A stretch of DNA of 64,000 nt from Acanthacorydalis orientalis (GCA_034766995.1 CM068318.1:4401001-4465000), one strand, 5' to 3'. Counted from the stretch's first letter, positions 13,087-26,395 are shown. Notes: generated by a model from the sequence alone, not told the origin. Numbers and translations are program-made.

Positions 13087-14299
13087 TATGTATGTATACT
13101 TGCAGTGAAATAATCTGATTGTTTTTCTACTTTCGTGATTCATTCAATGTCAGTTCTGGAGTGTTTGGCGATTTTATTGAACAAATATTTAAAGTTTTTA
13201 GTAATGGAGCATAAAATAAATGTAAACTAAACGTTCACGCCATTATTCTTCTTTAAAATTTATCACAATGATGTACATTTTTTTTTTATTTTAAAATATA
13301 TAGTTTTCATTCAGTAAGAATACTCAAATTACAATTGAACAAAATAAGTTTCATATATTTCGATATGTGTAGTTATTTGGAAATATTTAGTTTTTAATTC
13401 AGACTTGAAGCTTCAAAGCTCTATTACTTTAAATTAAATAAATGACAATTATATTATTTGGCTTTGATTGAATTACAACATGACATAAACAGAAGCAAGA
13501 ATATAAGTTATATTATGGCAGCTCTTGTCTGCTATGGGATATTGAGGATAGTTTACTGGCTGAACATCGACGTTCGCCAGAGGGCTCTAAGTGTTAAATA
13601 ACACACTTCTAAGGAACAGTTATCAATTAAACTTTACACATATATTTTTTAATAAACGTTTTAGTCATTTCTGTAGATTAATTTTGTGCATTTTATGAAT
13701 TCATAGTTTTGTTATTCATTCTAAGAAGAATACGTGTACGAAATTATCAAATATAATTTCGAAAAACTAATCTAAAAACATGCTTACAGCGACGATTAAA
13801 AACGCAATAGTGATTGCTTCTGATGAGATATTATATTAATGTACATATATGTTAGTTTATTATGATTCTAGACTATGTTATTATATGATTACATGTATTT
13901 GACATGTTAATCATCGTAATAGAATAGAGAGAACGGACAAGAGAGAGAGAGAGAGAGAAATGATATTATTTTGTACAATGATCCACTGACAGCAACATTA
14001 ATTGAAGACAATGATCGTATACAAAAATATTTATGCATGTACACATCTATGTACACATTCTTAAATTCCTGTTATTATTTTGCAAATTGATCATTTATAA
14101 AGTTCCGTTGTTCTATAGACAGTGTATACAGAGCTGTAAAGATAGATTTTTCAATTTTTTGATATGCCATAAATAGGATTTCAGCAATGATCAAATTTCT
14201 GTAAATGATGCAATGCGAACGTTGTGTTTTATAGAGATGATCTTCGATTGCAGTCGAAAAATTGTGATTTCACCTGAACGGAAACGACACTTATTCAAA

Positions 14300-14460
14300 C
14301 ATCATCACACCCTCTCAGAATGAAACGTCAACGTCTGTCGTGCGTGACGTCACGGGTCGCGAGGCTATTTGTGTTATGCGTGTCCCTACACGCGCCGTAC
14401 ATTCGATACGCCGTGCCGTACGAACTCATACTCGCCCGTACACGCCGATATATTTCTAAT
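14300..14460. promoter_or_regulatory. CpG-rich intronic island with full CRE
   Basis: A CpG-dense patch in the 15-kb intron. It contains GTGACGTCAC at 14344-14353, a perfect palindrome whose centre TGACGTCA (14345-14352) is the full cAMP-response element recognised by CREB/ATF-type bZIP dimers. Just upstream are AACGTCAACGTC half sites. No paired splice signals or recognisable coding potential were seen. Candidate enhancer. Confidence 0.35.
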
Positions 14461-15146
14461 TTTACTTTCAAAACGGCCGAGTCTGAATACATTTGAATCG
14501 TGTATAGCGCATTTTGTGCGCTGCCTATTTAATGAAAATAGTATATTACAAACAGTTTAATGTATATATTATCGAATTTTATAGCACGTTGACTGATTTA
14601 TGTATTTAAACTATTTATTGCGAAATTTGTTGCCTGGAAGTGAGGGCCGATCGCTCTGTTTGTAAAAAGTTGTAATTTATATTGTGTTTATCGTTTTTCT
14701 CAATTCTTTATTACGGCAGACACGAGAAATATATACTGTTTTATTTACTTGATATAAAACATTCACACACACACATACACACACATGTATATATAATATA
14801 TATATATACGATTAATATCAAAAAAAAAAAACATAAATTAATGGTTGCAGATTTAGTTGTCTCGATATAATATTACTAATTATTAATAATTTTTGTGGAA
14901 AAAATCTATCAAATTAGAAATTAGATAGATACTTTTTTATATTAACGTATCAACTTTTATACAGTAGAATAATTTTTATTGACTTGTATTTCGCAAGTAC
15001 AAATACGATACTCTAGGTTGATAAAATTGATATTTAAACATTATTGAAAAATAAATATTTATTTGTGTTGTAAAAAAAATTTTTTGGATCCTTATTTTGC
15101 TATGATTTTACTTCTATAATACTTTTTTTTAAAAAAAAAGATCAAT

Positions 15147-15147
15147 A

Positions 15148-15218
<71 letters not shown>
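15147..15218. repeat. (CA)n(TA)n compound microsatellite
   Basis: CA to about 15164, then about 55 bp TA. Confidence 0.97.
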
Positions 15219-15222
<4 letters not shown>

Positions 15223-16160
15223 AAATGTGTGTGTACAAACAATGATAATAAATAGACTCTAACGACTTGTAATAAGAAAATTCTATGTATTATCTTAGTA
15301 GAAATCGTCAGTCTGTTTAATTATCTTAATACGAAGAATATGAGATGCTAGGCATTTATATGCAAGATGTGAGAACAAGATAAAGAAATTCGCTGAAACA
15401 GGAATGAGAGTATAAACTAGTGATTCTCTGTATGTAATTAGATAAGATATTTTCTTAGTAATGGGTTGAAAAAAGGCTTTTTATCTACATATAAACGTGT
15501 CTTCGCGTGTCTATTTTAGAAAAGGGTGATACAGGAGTTGGTGATATATTTGAAAATCTATCTGTTATTTTGAATATGTTCGTCCATTTGAATGGCCATA
15601 GAAGATAAGAGATATTATCTATATTTTCAAAGAATCTGTGTTTTCAAATAAGATATATCCAAAGATAATAATAATTTACAAAAGACTGAAGTGATCGGGT
15701 AGCAAAAATTATGACTGATGTAGACCATAGGAAAGGTTATGTGGAATAGTAAGACATGTTTGTATTAATTGTAATAGAAACCAAAGGGATCCAACATGTT
15801 TATATTTTCTTAAATAAAAATGTCTTATAAATATGTAATTATCTATTAGACATCAAAATATCAACTTTTTTGTAGAATTTATCTTATGAAAAAGCTATTA
15901 AAATCGGATATTCAATGAGCTCAGTTTTACTGAATAACAAATATTTCTTTTCTTTAAAAATATCGAAAAATATAAAATTCTTTATATCCCCCATCCGTGT
16001 TGGGGTCAAGCTGAAGACATTAAAATATGTTTGTAATAATTTATGAATTTTAAACGTTATTTACAAAAAATAGATATAAGTTATACTTTATTTAAAGCGA
16101 AATGCAATTGTCATTATTTTTTTTTTTGTAAAAATTCTATCCACCTTCAAGATAAAATAC

Positions 16161-16196
16161 AAAATGAGAATTAACTTAAAAATGAGAATTAACTTA
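16161..16196 (+). repeat. Perfect 18-bp tandem duplication
   Basis: Two adjacent identical copies of AAAATGAGAATTAACTTA. Identity of both copies suggests a recent duplication or slippage event; no associated feature. Confidence 0.85.
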
Positions 16197-19173
16197 ATGT
16201 ATAATATTTTTTCAAATTCAATATATTTTCATTCGAATGTTTATTTCAAAATTAATAACTTTCGATATATATATATAAAATTTAATACACTTTTCACAGA
16301 GCCATTGATTGAATTTAATTATTTTTTCATTTCTTAAAATGTAATTACAATAATTTTATTATTCACTTAAAAATTGATTTATAGAAAAAAATAATTTCAA
16401 AACATTGAATGTTATAATTGCATTAATGAACGGCGAATTTTGTTTAGTAACCGTTCAAGTACATTTTTTGTAAATATTTTCAGATATTTAAATTTATTGT
16501 TTAAATATTTTCACACGTGTAATATTTTGTATAAATATATACAAATATTTTATTGTCATTGTCTATGAGGATTTAAAGCTGGTTAAATTTCTCAATTCAC
16601 GCGAACAAATACTTATTTTTTCACCCACTTTCTAATATCTTTTTCCTACCTTTCATTGGCCTATGAAAATTTTGGTTTTTTAGTGTTCATTTCATGATTT
16701 ATATTTTTTTTCTGCTCTTTTTTCAGTACCTTTCATACATTTTTATTTTAATCCATTTATTCTTTGTAATCTTTCTTTAATTGTTGTCAGATCGATTCTG
16801 TTTTTCCTCAGTCTATTCTTGTTGTTCTTAGTATATATATATTTTCATATTTATTTATGCTATCTGAAGTCAATGATTTTGAGTTTCAAAACTCGTGTTT
16901 TTTTCGAAAGTAAATTTTGTTAGAATACGGTAATCATGTCGTTTAAATCACTTGAATTTCTGTGTTTCGCCACTAGTTTTGACATGTGTGCTATCTGTTG
17001 ATAGATATTAAATAGCTGATACAATTTCATATTAAATTATTTTGTTCAAATAAATTTAAATATCAAGGCATTTCGTCAAAGTACACTTCGTCTCTTTTTT
17101 CTTTAAGTATAAACTTCTTTTACCATTCTTATAGTTTTCAGGTGTTATTTTTTTTCTCTTGTGATCCATGCTGAGAACTGTTTCTCGAGTGACTGTTTTA
17201 TTCTCATTTAGCTTTTTTAGAGTGTTTGGACATTATATCATCAGCAGCCAGAGTTGATTTAGCTTTATATACTTACGATTGATGTTTTTCGGTTAATTTT
17301 CGATTTTCATTCGCCCTGACTGATACGTGTCCATTAGAGACTCCCAAGTTCGCTTGTACGTAATACGGGCCTGTCATCATGTAGTTGAAAACGAATTTCA
17401 AACGAATTTTTGTGCAATCGACTTTGAAGTGGACGAGACTGACTCACAGTTACGGTTTAACGCTCTGCTGATTATCTAGCTTGTTCAACACAAAATTCAA
17501 TACATCACACATGTGGAAAATGGTCAGTGTATCAAACTGCTAGACGCACACACACACACATAAATACGTACGCTGTATTAGGTTGATTGTAATATTTATT
17601 CTCTATTATTTCGAAACACAATGAAACGCGCTGTAATATATACTACCTTCGTCCACCTGCGCTATTGCACTGTTATTGCGTGCGCCTATATTACATGCGT
17701 GCTCGTAATACACTTTACAAGGCCGTAGCCAGCTCGGGGTTTGATGATCGACAACCCTGACTGTTTGTAGTCCTCTTACTTCTAATGTTTTTCAGCCAGG
17801 TCAGTATTAAAAGAAGACATTGTTATATTAAATGAACTATAGCTTATTTTATGAGTTCTTCTTTCCATCCGATCTTATGAAAATATAAAACTTTGTTTTT
17901 ATATATTTTTTGTATTTTTCCTCTTTCTTTGCCTTAGTACTCTAAGGATGTTGACGTTGCTATTAAACTTTTCATAACCATGATCAGTAGTCAATTGTAG
18001 AATAATTTTCATTAGAAACAAATTTTGTAGGGCAGTGAAAAATTTATTTGTGAGTGAGAAATTTATCTGAATTATTTTTCATAAATAGATAGTGTATAAC
18101 GAATATTATTTATCAGTAAAGTGAGGTTTTATTTTATAATAAACGAATTTATTGTAATTTAAGTTCACAAACCGTAAACTTTTTTTTTGAATTTATAAAG
18201 GAATTTTAAAAACCATCAAAAAGTCCTTCGTATTTCGTAACCCTTTATGTATTGATGTAGTTTTATTTTTCAGATTCATGTACAGGCCTAAATTTTAAAA
18301 TTTCGGATTTTTTTGAATCGAATTCCTATATTTAAATATTAAGTATATTTTGAACTTTAAATTTAATTTTTATTTCAATTAGCTTGCATATTCATTGGTA
18401 GTCGATTATTTTTCTTTCCGTTCATTAATTAGATTTAATTAAAATTCAGGTAGCCTGAAAAATAATACGAATAAAAACAATTACGTGTTTTTTTTCAAAA
18501 TAGAATATATTTTTGTATTTTTTTAATGAAGAATTATTGAAAATAGAGAAAAATATTATTCGTTCACAATTGAAGTATTTTTTTATAGAAGAAAGTAGCC
18601 ACCGAGTGTTTATGCATATGCATTAGTCGTTTATGTTATGAATATGAAACAGTATCTTGTAAATTCTTAAATATTCTTTATACGCTATTGCCTTTTTTAT
18701 CTTTTTATCTTTTAACGAATATGTAATATAAATGCAATCAATGTTCACTCCTTTGTTTGAAAGTGCAAACAGTATATTATATTTACATATTATTAGAATG
18801 TGATTAATTCAGTAAATTTCTATTTAATTCTTCGTACAGCTCAACACCTCTTAAGTTATCGGTCGTTGTAATTGTAAAAGATCTCTTAATTATAAAGATA
18901 AGATTGTCGATTTTAAATATTAAACTATTACGGTGTACGCCTGTTTAAGCACCATGTAGCCGTGAATGTTCTACGATAACGAGCTACAGTCGTGCAAATA
19001 ACGTAACAGAAATGTATCTGTGTAAAATATTTACTACGCTCTTGTATATTCTGGGTATATTTATATGTTAATAGATATATGTGCGTGTATGTTTATAAGT
19101 ATGTGCATAACGATAGGTTCGATATCAGATTTTTCCTTTGATACATGCATTCATAGAAGCACACGCACACAAA

Positions 19174-19194
19174 ACACACACACACACACACACA
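19174..19194. repeat. (CA)n microsatellite
   Basis: Short CA run preceded by imperfect ACAC units. Confidence 0.9.
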
Positions 19195-19411
19195 GATATA
19201 TTTTTTGTATTCGCATCGAGCGTACGTGCATGCATCAACGACCTGAAATTCCATTCATACACCTGTTGAGTATTGTTGAGTTTTTCATGATCAAGTAACT
19301 ACTTTTCAACTGAATTTGCTGATATGAAAAATCGTTGAGGTTATTAGCATATCAGCTTGTAAATATTTATAGTTAGAACAAATAGCAGTTATATATTGTA
19401 CTATTAGTAGA

Positions 19412-19412
19412 T

Positions 19413-19478
<66 letters not shown>
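19412..19478. repeat. (CA)n(TA)n compound microsatellite
   Basis: The TA part ends directly at the left end of the full-length mariner. Confidence 0.97.
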
Positions 19479-19479
<1 letters not shown>

Positions 19480-19480
<1 letters not shown>

Positions 19481-20744
19481 TGGGTGTACAAAATAGTTCG
19501 GTTCCTTTTTTTTATAGAAAATGAATGTTTATTAACGGAAAAATAGAATACATTTCAATCCGCAAATTATCCCTCATTATTTTGTATAATTTTATTCCAT
19601 CTGTCAGGTAATTTACGAATTCCTTGTCGAAAAGCAGATAGCGGATTTGAGTCGATGAAGCCGTCTTTACATTTTCGGACCTCTTCCACTGTTTTAAAAT
19701 AGATATAAGTCAAGTAATACTGGAATGACCGAAACAGGTTATAATCTGACGGGGTTAGGTGTGGTGAATACGCCGCACGAGGGAGAACTTCCCAACATAA
19801 CGAACAAATAACGTCGTTGGTCCCTTTCGCGACGTGCGGCCGTGCTTTGTCATGCTTTAAAATTACTTGCCTCGTTCGTTCGCCAGTGAATGTTCTTTTT
19901 CTCTATAATTCGTCATTTAATCGGATGGTCTGCTGGTTGGTAACGTTCTGAATTTACAGTATGATCAGATTCGAGCAACTCATAATATGTTACACCCTTA
20001 ATGTCACACCAAATACACAATAATACTTTTTTGGGTTGAATATTTGGTTTCTGAGTCGATGTCGATGGTTCGCTTGGCATAACTCATGATTTTCGGTGCT
20101 TAGAATTGTATAAAATTCATTTTTCATCACAGGTTATGATTGTATGCAAAAATCCTTCCTTTTGAACCCTGCGAACGAGAACATAGCCTTATCGCATCGT
20201 ATTTATTTGTTTTCTGGGCTGAGCTCTTTTGGAATCCATCGGCCGAGCTTGTAAAATTTTCCCAGCCGATGTAGACAATAGGAAATTAGTGGCTGGGTAA
20301 CTCCTAGTTGTTTAACGAGTTCCTGTTTAGTCTAAGTGGAGTTTTCACTTAACAACTACTCAAGCTGTTCAGTTTTTTTCTATTATCCAGGACGTTCTCG
20401 ATCTTAAAAATCAAAATGAACCTGAAACCTTTGAAACTAGGTTTTTGCTTGTTTCATGGGTCACAACACCTTCCCTTGAAGCTGAAAAAATCATTCCCAC
20501 GACTTCGATAGCATTTTTTTTTCAACTGAAATGCGAAAAGTATTTCAATACCTGATATACTGCTTTTCGGACGCCATCTACTGTTTTCTGAGGTATACTG
20601 ACTGCTTGCTCAAAATATGAAGTGTTTTTAAATGTTAAGATTGGCTCTTAAAACTCCTAAAAAATGATTAGAAAATGTTTTAAATTAAAAGGCAGACTTA
20701 TAATTGATTCAATTTAAAGGTACAGAATTAATTTGTACACTTAA
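19480..20744 (-). mobile_element. mariner element, full length, decayed
   Basis: A Tc1/mariner element of about 1.27 kb, the usual size for the family. Imperfect terminal inverted repeats are visible: TTGGGTGTACAAAATAGTTC at about 19480 against GGTACAGAATTAATTTGTAC...TTAA ending about 20744. The ends abut TA, the mariner target, and the left end sits directly against a (TA)n tract. On the minus strand, fragments of a mariner transposase are readable: KKVLLCIWCDIKGVTYYELL, HDKARPHVAK (the second catalytic Asp region), WEVLPRAAYSP, PSDYNLF (third catalytic Asp) and QGIRKLPDRWNKII. These fall in different frames with intervening stops, so it cannot make a transposase. It lies antisense to pointed in an intron. 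Confidence 0.9.
19514..20500 (-). pseudogene. mariner transposase pseudogene
   Basis: Remnant of the D,D34D transposase inside the mariner at 19480-20744. The motif order on the minus strand is that of an intact transposase: the WCDIKGV..YYELL block, the HDxARPHVA catalytic block, the WEVLP..YSP..PSDY block, and the C-terminal RGIRKLPxRW-like block. Stop codons and frameshifts separate the blocks, for example between the YYELL and HDKARPH segments. Boundaries are approximate because no continuous frame exists. Confidence 0.8.
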
Positions 20745-21818
20745 TATAATAAATACAATAATGAAATTACAAAAAAAAATACTATTGTTATTAAAGAAGT
20801 GTAAAAAGCATATAATTACTAATATAAATGTTAATGGTATTTTCCTATCTTGAAACCTTTTATAAAATTGTCAACATTTTTATTAATTTGAGTAATGTTT
20901 CTCCATCGCCACTATTCTGAAATGTTGTACGTTTTAGTTTTAAGAAGTCGCTTAAAATGTCTTTGTTTGTAAAAACAGGTTGTGGATCAAATTGTAATAG
21001 TGACTAATTGATACGGTCTGTTGATTTTCATTAACAGTAAGTACTGTATTACATACATGTCTTCTTTTTATCAATTTAGGTCTTATTTTATTACATGTAG
21101 TGAAAACAATTGAATTCAAATGCACTGATGATTTTTTGGAATTCTCAGAGAGTGTCTCAGAATATCGTTAAGTAATAATACGATTTCAAACTTATATTTT
21201 AAGAAAATGTTTGTAGAAAAAATGAGTAGATAATTTTAATTTACATGTTTTTTTTATTATAACAAAATCGTACGCCTGTATATTTTTACTCGCATATAAT
21301 TGATGTATGCAAATGGAAGTTCTTTTCAACGACCGTTTATTTTTAAGTCGACAACAATAAGCGTTAAATTATGTTACTACTTTAAAACCAGTAACAATAT
21401 ATAATATTTTTCGCTCAGATCTGTATATGTTTTTAATTATGCGAAAACAGAAATACATTCGCAGACAAAAAGATTAAATCGTATAATAAATTGTAAAAAA
21501 AAAATACAAACAACGCGAATGTTAACATGATATTATATTATATCAGTTCCAGTGTTTCGGTTTAGCTATCATAGCATTCAAGTTTAAGTAATTTATGTTT
21601 TATCGTGTAAACAAATCTTTGTGATTTTTTTCTGACCGCGAAAAATAAAATTTTGTATTATTTAATGTACACTGTTTTTCAAATAAACTAAAAGCACGCA
21701 TTGCGAACTGAAAAATGTGTGCTGGTGTACTGATATTTGAGCTTGTAGTAGTAATGAAACAAATGTGAGATTAATTAAAATTTATACAGGTAATTAAAAA
21801 TGTACTTTATAATATTAC

Positions 21819-21875
<57 letters not shown>

Positions 21876-22990
21876 AATTTAAATAGAAATGCTAATTAAA
21901 ACATCTAAAAATACAATCGGTTAGTTGCTATAGTTTGAAAGAAAATATTTATAAACATGTTTTTATTGTTCATATGCTAAAAATATTTCAGTTGAAAAAT
22001 CTTTAATTTAATTTTGATGGGAAACTAGCAAAATACAGCCGATTTTTTACTTGCAACTCGTATTTTTAAGTAGCCTGTAAGTAATTTAATTATTTTTCAT
22101 ATGTCATTGTCAGGCTTATGTTTAAATGATGAAATATCAATTGTATATTCAAACGTATTAACTTTGCAAGAATATTTATCTGTAATCAGACATATTCATG
22201 TATAAATCTTATATCAAAAACAAATTTAGACCGCAAATGACTGAATACAGTTTATATTCGAGATTTGGAATTAGTACTGTTAAATGTAAGTAGACTTTAC
22301 TAAAAAAAAATCATTTGTGTATATAAAATTTAAAATAAAGTTTGTTGCTGGTTGTCTTGTTTAAAATTGTAACAACTGTTAAATTTATTTTGATAAAAAA
22401 ATTATGAATCAGACACATATATTAGTAACAATGATCGATTATTGTATAAATATTTATAAATTTCAAGAAATGATTTAGTTATGGCACGCTAAATCCCAGT
22501 GTCATTGTGATTCGTGTTAATAAAAAGTTGTAAAATTTCGTCTTGCCTGTTATGACCGTACATTATAGACCATATTTTATATACAAGTTAAATGAAAGAT
22601 TCTCTTCGATACCTGGCCGAGCTTTTTTAGTTTTTCATCATTCAACATTTATTATCTCAAATGTTGTAAGTGTTCAGTATTGTAATTTTTTGTCATAATC
22701 ATCTTCTAATTAGTAATCTCTATCCGTGTGTTTGTATAGAACAAGCAATTTATTCTCATTCATTGACATAATATAACATCGTTGTTATTAATAATAATAT
22801 TAATCAAACACCGTTACATGTCATCTGTCGTTCCTCGTATTCACATATTACACACTCACATGCGATGCCAATTTTCTTCGTCGTGACACTCTTTTGCACG
22901 TCTGCATGTTCGCTCCAGCTTTTGAAATACATTGACGTCTGTTTATCTAGTTTATTGACACGGACATTTCTCAGTACGATCGTTTCGGTA
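20745..22990. other. AT-rich intronic stretch, no gene seen
   Basis: Between the mariner and the PNT exon I see only AT-rich intron and one (TA)n tract (21822-21874). A slightly GC-richer run occurs at about 22800-22990, within 250 bp of the exon. No RNA gene or transposon ends are recognised. Confidence 0.6.
21822..21871. repeat. (TA)n microsatellite
   Basis: About 50 bp, followed by GTGTG. Confidence 0.97.
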
Positions 22991-23053
22991 CAATGGGAAA
23001 TCCAGTATTGCTCGTGACGTTCCTATATATTAATGTATAAACTTTTGTTGCAG

Positions 23054-23254
23054 ATCCTCGACAGTGGACGGAGGATCACGTGGCCCACTGGCTATTGTGG
23101 GCTACGGAAGAGTTCTCGCTCGAGGGTATCACGCTGCAGCAGTTTCACATGCGCGGCAAGGATATCTGCGCTATGGGGAAGGAAGCATTCCTGGCACGAG
23201 CGCCGGCTTTCATGGGCGATATCCTGTGGGAGCATCTCGAATTACTTCAGAAAG
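23054..23254 (+). CDS. pnt: pointed exon: Pointed (PNT/SAM) domain
   Basis: Internal exon of 201 bp (67 codons), phase 1 at both ends (TTGTTGCAG before 23054, donor GTCAGT from 23255). It encodes a whole Pointed domain. It opens [17 protein letters not shown] (first codon completed by the previous exon's G), continues [10 protein letters not shown] and [17 protein letters not shown], and closes [13 protein letters not shown]. These blocks match Ets1/Ets2 almost residue for residue and are better conserved than in Drosophila Pnt. The PNT domain is a five-helix SAM-type fold. In Ets1 it docks ERK2 and recruits CBP/p300 after phosphorylation of the upstream Thr. The exon belongs to the long isoform; transcripts from the downstream promoter at 50.4 kb lack it. 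Confidence 0.97.
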
Positions 23255-24944
23255 GTCAGTACTCATATTGTAATTTAAATCAATTTATAAACATTCGTGC
23301 GTATGTCTGTATGTGATTTAAAAATTTATAAATTTTATTGAATTATTAAAAATTCAACACCTTTAAGTATGCTGGTGTTTGCTGGTAATTAGGCCATTTA
23401 ACTGATATTTATAATAACGTGATGTCTCTTCTATGAGAATGCTAGTGGAAATTTTAAAATTAAGTTAAATTTTTTAAAATTTAAAATTTCTGCAATAGAC
23501 AGCACAATTTATATTTATTTTTCGTGAATATGTATAATATATTTTTTTTATATTTCATTTTTTCACCTTTCAGCTAATATTATTATTTTTTCTTTAATTA
23601 TTTATATCGTAGTTAAATCAAAATGTTTTTTTTGAATTTAAGATTTCATCTACAAATTATGGTCAGTAAGTTTTAAACTGCAATAAAAGTCTTTTTCAAT
23701 TCGTGCAAAAGCCAAAGTTTGAAGCTTAATTATCCATTATCTCGTTAATGATAAAACATTTTTTTTAAATTTTATTTAAGATATTTTTGTTTTAATATAC
23801 CATCCATGAAATTAAATAACACACAACGACATTTCTAATGTTGTGTGGAATGTAACCGTTCTTGCGGGAATATTTTATTGTGCCTATGGAAAATATATAA
23901 ACACGACGTCTACAAAACGTAAATTTGATATTGCCATTGCTCGCACTCGGAACATTTTCTTCGCGTTCGCTTCTAAACCGTTCCGGAAATGAGAACCAAA
24001 TCGTTTTCTCGCACCCCCAATAACGCGTCGTCGCTCCAGAAGACAACCGTTCACAAACACTTGATACAATTATCTCATTCGTCTGCGATAAAAATTAAAT
24101 TTGAATATTTCATATAGATAGATATTTTATTATGATAAAGATTGGATGTGGGTTTTTTCTATCAGAATCGAATCGTTCTTCGAACACGTGTTATTGCCAG
24201 CAAATTGTCCGCATATGTGTGAACGAGTTTAGTTCTGTTGTATTTTTTTTTCTAACAAGTCGTTTTTCTAGTTTGTATTTATAGTTCGCTTGTTAAAAAT
24301 TTATTTATATGCTTTTAATTTCTGTAAATTGTGTGATCTATTTTAGGATTCGTTCGATATTGTGATACACGTATTTGTTCACTCTTTGTTTTTCTATAAG
24401 TGTCTATTCAACAATAAATATTAAGTACAAAAACAAAAAAAAATCGATGACTAAATTTAATCTATCTTTGATTATATGAATTAAATTAAAAAATATATAT
24501 ATTAATGCGAATTTGTGTGTATTCATAAAGTCGATGTTCAGGAGTTCGTAGCTAAAAGACTAGAATATTGTTTTGATTATCAATTTGTCTTCGAATATGG
24601 CCTTGCGGTGGCATATTTATGAACTCAAATTTGGAACTAACAGTCAATAAATCCTTCTAATAAAAACAAATTGAAAGTTATAAATGTATTTTTTTATTCG
24701 ATTTTTAAGCATAATTTAGCAGGTAAATGTTATACAGTTTTAATCTGTTTATATATTTTTTGGGAGAAGCGATTGAGGTTCTTTAAAAAAGGAAACGTTC
24801 TTAAATTAAAATTGTATCTTAGAATATTACATTTCGATGTCAGTACGTAAATAATTATTTATAATTAATATATATTAAAAACTGTTCGAAGAAAACAGTA
24901 ATCATTCCCAACAGTTTATTTTTTCTCTTACTCACAAAACATAC

Positions 24945-24992
<48 letters not shown>

Positions 24993-25104
24993 TGTAAAGA
25001 ACTCAAATCACTTTAAAAAAATCTGTACCTTGATCGAATTTCAGTGTAATTGCATATATTCTCCTTACGTTCCGAACAAGATGTAACGTAGAATTGCATT
25101 TCAG
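23255..25104 (+). other. pnt: Intron of pointed, 1.85 kb
   Basis: Donor GTCAGT, acceptor GCATTTCAG. Contents: a GC-richer patch at about 23930-24050 with the palindromic double ETS core TTCCGGAA (23981-23988), and a (TA)n tract at 24949-24989 about 115 bp before the acceptor. Minus-strand frames over the patch show no domain. Confidence 0.8.
24949..24989. repeat. (TA)n microsatellite
   Basis: About 41 bp, ending about 115 bp before the exon at 25105. Confidence 0.97.
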
Positions 25105-25320
25105 ATGTAGAGAAAGAACGTGCCATGCAAGGCGTCGAGTCTACCGGTGGAATGTACGATTCGGTGTGCGTTCCCGACCTAAGTGATTTCCTGCCTCCGC
25201 AGGGGGGTGGTAATTTCGCTCCTCCGCCCCAGCATAAAGCGCCGGCGTCAGCGCACACGCCTCCTGCTACTGTGCAGCCACCTCCTTCGCCGTCCGTCTT
25301 CATGCAGCAGCAACATGACG
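25105..25320 (+). CDS. pnt: pointed exon: Pro/Gln-rich linker after the PNT domain
   Basis: Internal exon of 216 bp (72 codons), phase 1 in and phase 1 out (GCATTTCAG before 25105, donor GTGAGT from 25321). Acidic/basic residues continue from the PNT domain (DVEKERAMQGVESTGG), followed by MYDSVCVPDLSDFLPPQGGG. A low-complexity Pro/Ala/Thr stretch follows (APPPQHKAPASAHTPPATVQ), then PPPSPSVFMQQQHD. This linker between PNT and ETS domains is poorly conserved between species and probably intrinsically disordered. The PPSP and HTPP motifs are possible proline-directed kinase sites (inference). Frame and splice phase place it directly after the PNT exon. The frame runs on past 25320 without a stop for a while, but the GTGAGT donor and the abrupt drop in GC mark the exon end. 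Confidence 0.93.
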
Positions 25321-26329
25321 GTGAGTCCAATTTGGCTAGTCTTCGTATTTCATACAGATATTTTATCGATGATAAATTGTGGGATGGACGTTTATCGACG
25401 AACATGGATCTCTGTGTCTCGGTTCCAATGCGTGGCCGTAAAAGCCCGTACGTTTACTTCAAATAATTTCATTCTAGCGTACTTTATAATATTTTCAATC
25501 TATTAGGAAAATGTATTTTATTCTGCAAGTTCTACAGTTTAATAGACAAAAAAAGCTTTAGAAAATTTCGGTATTTTTAGAAGTGAACACAATAATTTTA
25601 AATAACGATTATTATTTAAATTCGAAAAATGTTTTTTATTTAATCAAAAAATCATTTGGTAACGATAACGTTTAGTATTTTTGATAAACATTTTTCATAC
25701 TTGTTTCATTTTTATTCTTGTAGAAAAAATATTTTTTTTCATCAGAATAAAAAAATATATTTAGAATCATATTTAAAAATATGTTTATATATGCGTTATG
25801 GTATATCGAACGATTGATTTTTTCGCTTCACATTGAATCTTTGCTATGTACAAATCTCTTGTCCACGATATTTCTAACATCTTCAATCAAGCTTTGTGTA
25901 ACTCTTTTTCGGTTTCTTTTTTCTGAAGGAAATGGACTTAAAACATATTCTGAACATTCTCCTCGGATATCAGTTGTATATACCCGCAGCGATTTCATTC
26001 TTTGGTATTTAGAATCATACAATTTTATAAAGATAAATAAGACATAACAATAGACGTGTTCGGTTGTTATTTGCAGATATCTTTATTAAAAATTTTTCAC
26101 TTTTATCTAATACATTTTTCAAATTTATCATAAAAAGTCTATTGTAAAATCTCAATAAAATAAACTTGATAACATATTTAACTCTTCTGCAGTGTTCACT
26201 TTATTGCTACACTCATTGTGTTTGACCAAGATGTTGTGGCTTACTTGACTTAAGGTGTTCTGATTGAATAAAACCAGATATAATTTATTTTTTTCAAGAC
26301 GTTAAAATTGAAAGATTATATAGTACGAA

Positions 26330-26331
<2 letters not shown>

Positions 26332-26393
<62 letters not shown>
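26332..26393. repeat. (TA)n microsatellite
   Basis: About 62 bp, the first of two long tracts 130 bp apart. Confidence 0.97.

Positions 26394-26395
<2 letters not shown>

Larger units (their letters stand above)
7945..23053 (+). other. pnt: Intron of pointed, 15.1 kb
   Basis: The intron runs from donor GTCAGT to acceptor TTTTGTTGCAG. It holds GC-richer islands at about 9120-9310 and 14300-14460, a hairpin at 12871-12896, an 18-bp perfect tandem duplication at 16161-16196, a full-length but decayed mariner (about 19480-20744), and (TA)n/(CA)n tracts at 12520, 13023, 15147, 19174, 19412 and 21822. Patches at 17340-17470 and 17620-17770 are mildly GC-enriched without a recognisable feature. No coding exon with convincing splice sites was found. 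Confidence 0.75.

Noticed and set aside
15340..15780. Purine-rich block that might be an old LINE fragment
   Set aside because: No reverse-transcriptase motif or repeat boundary could be identified by eye.
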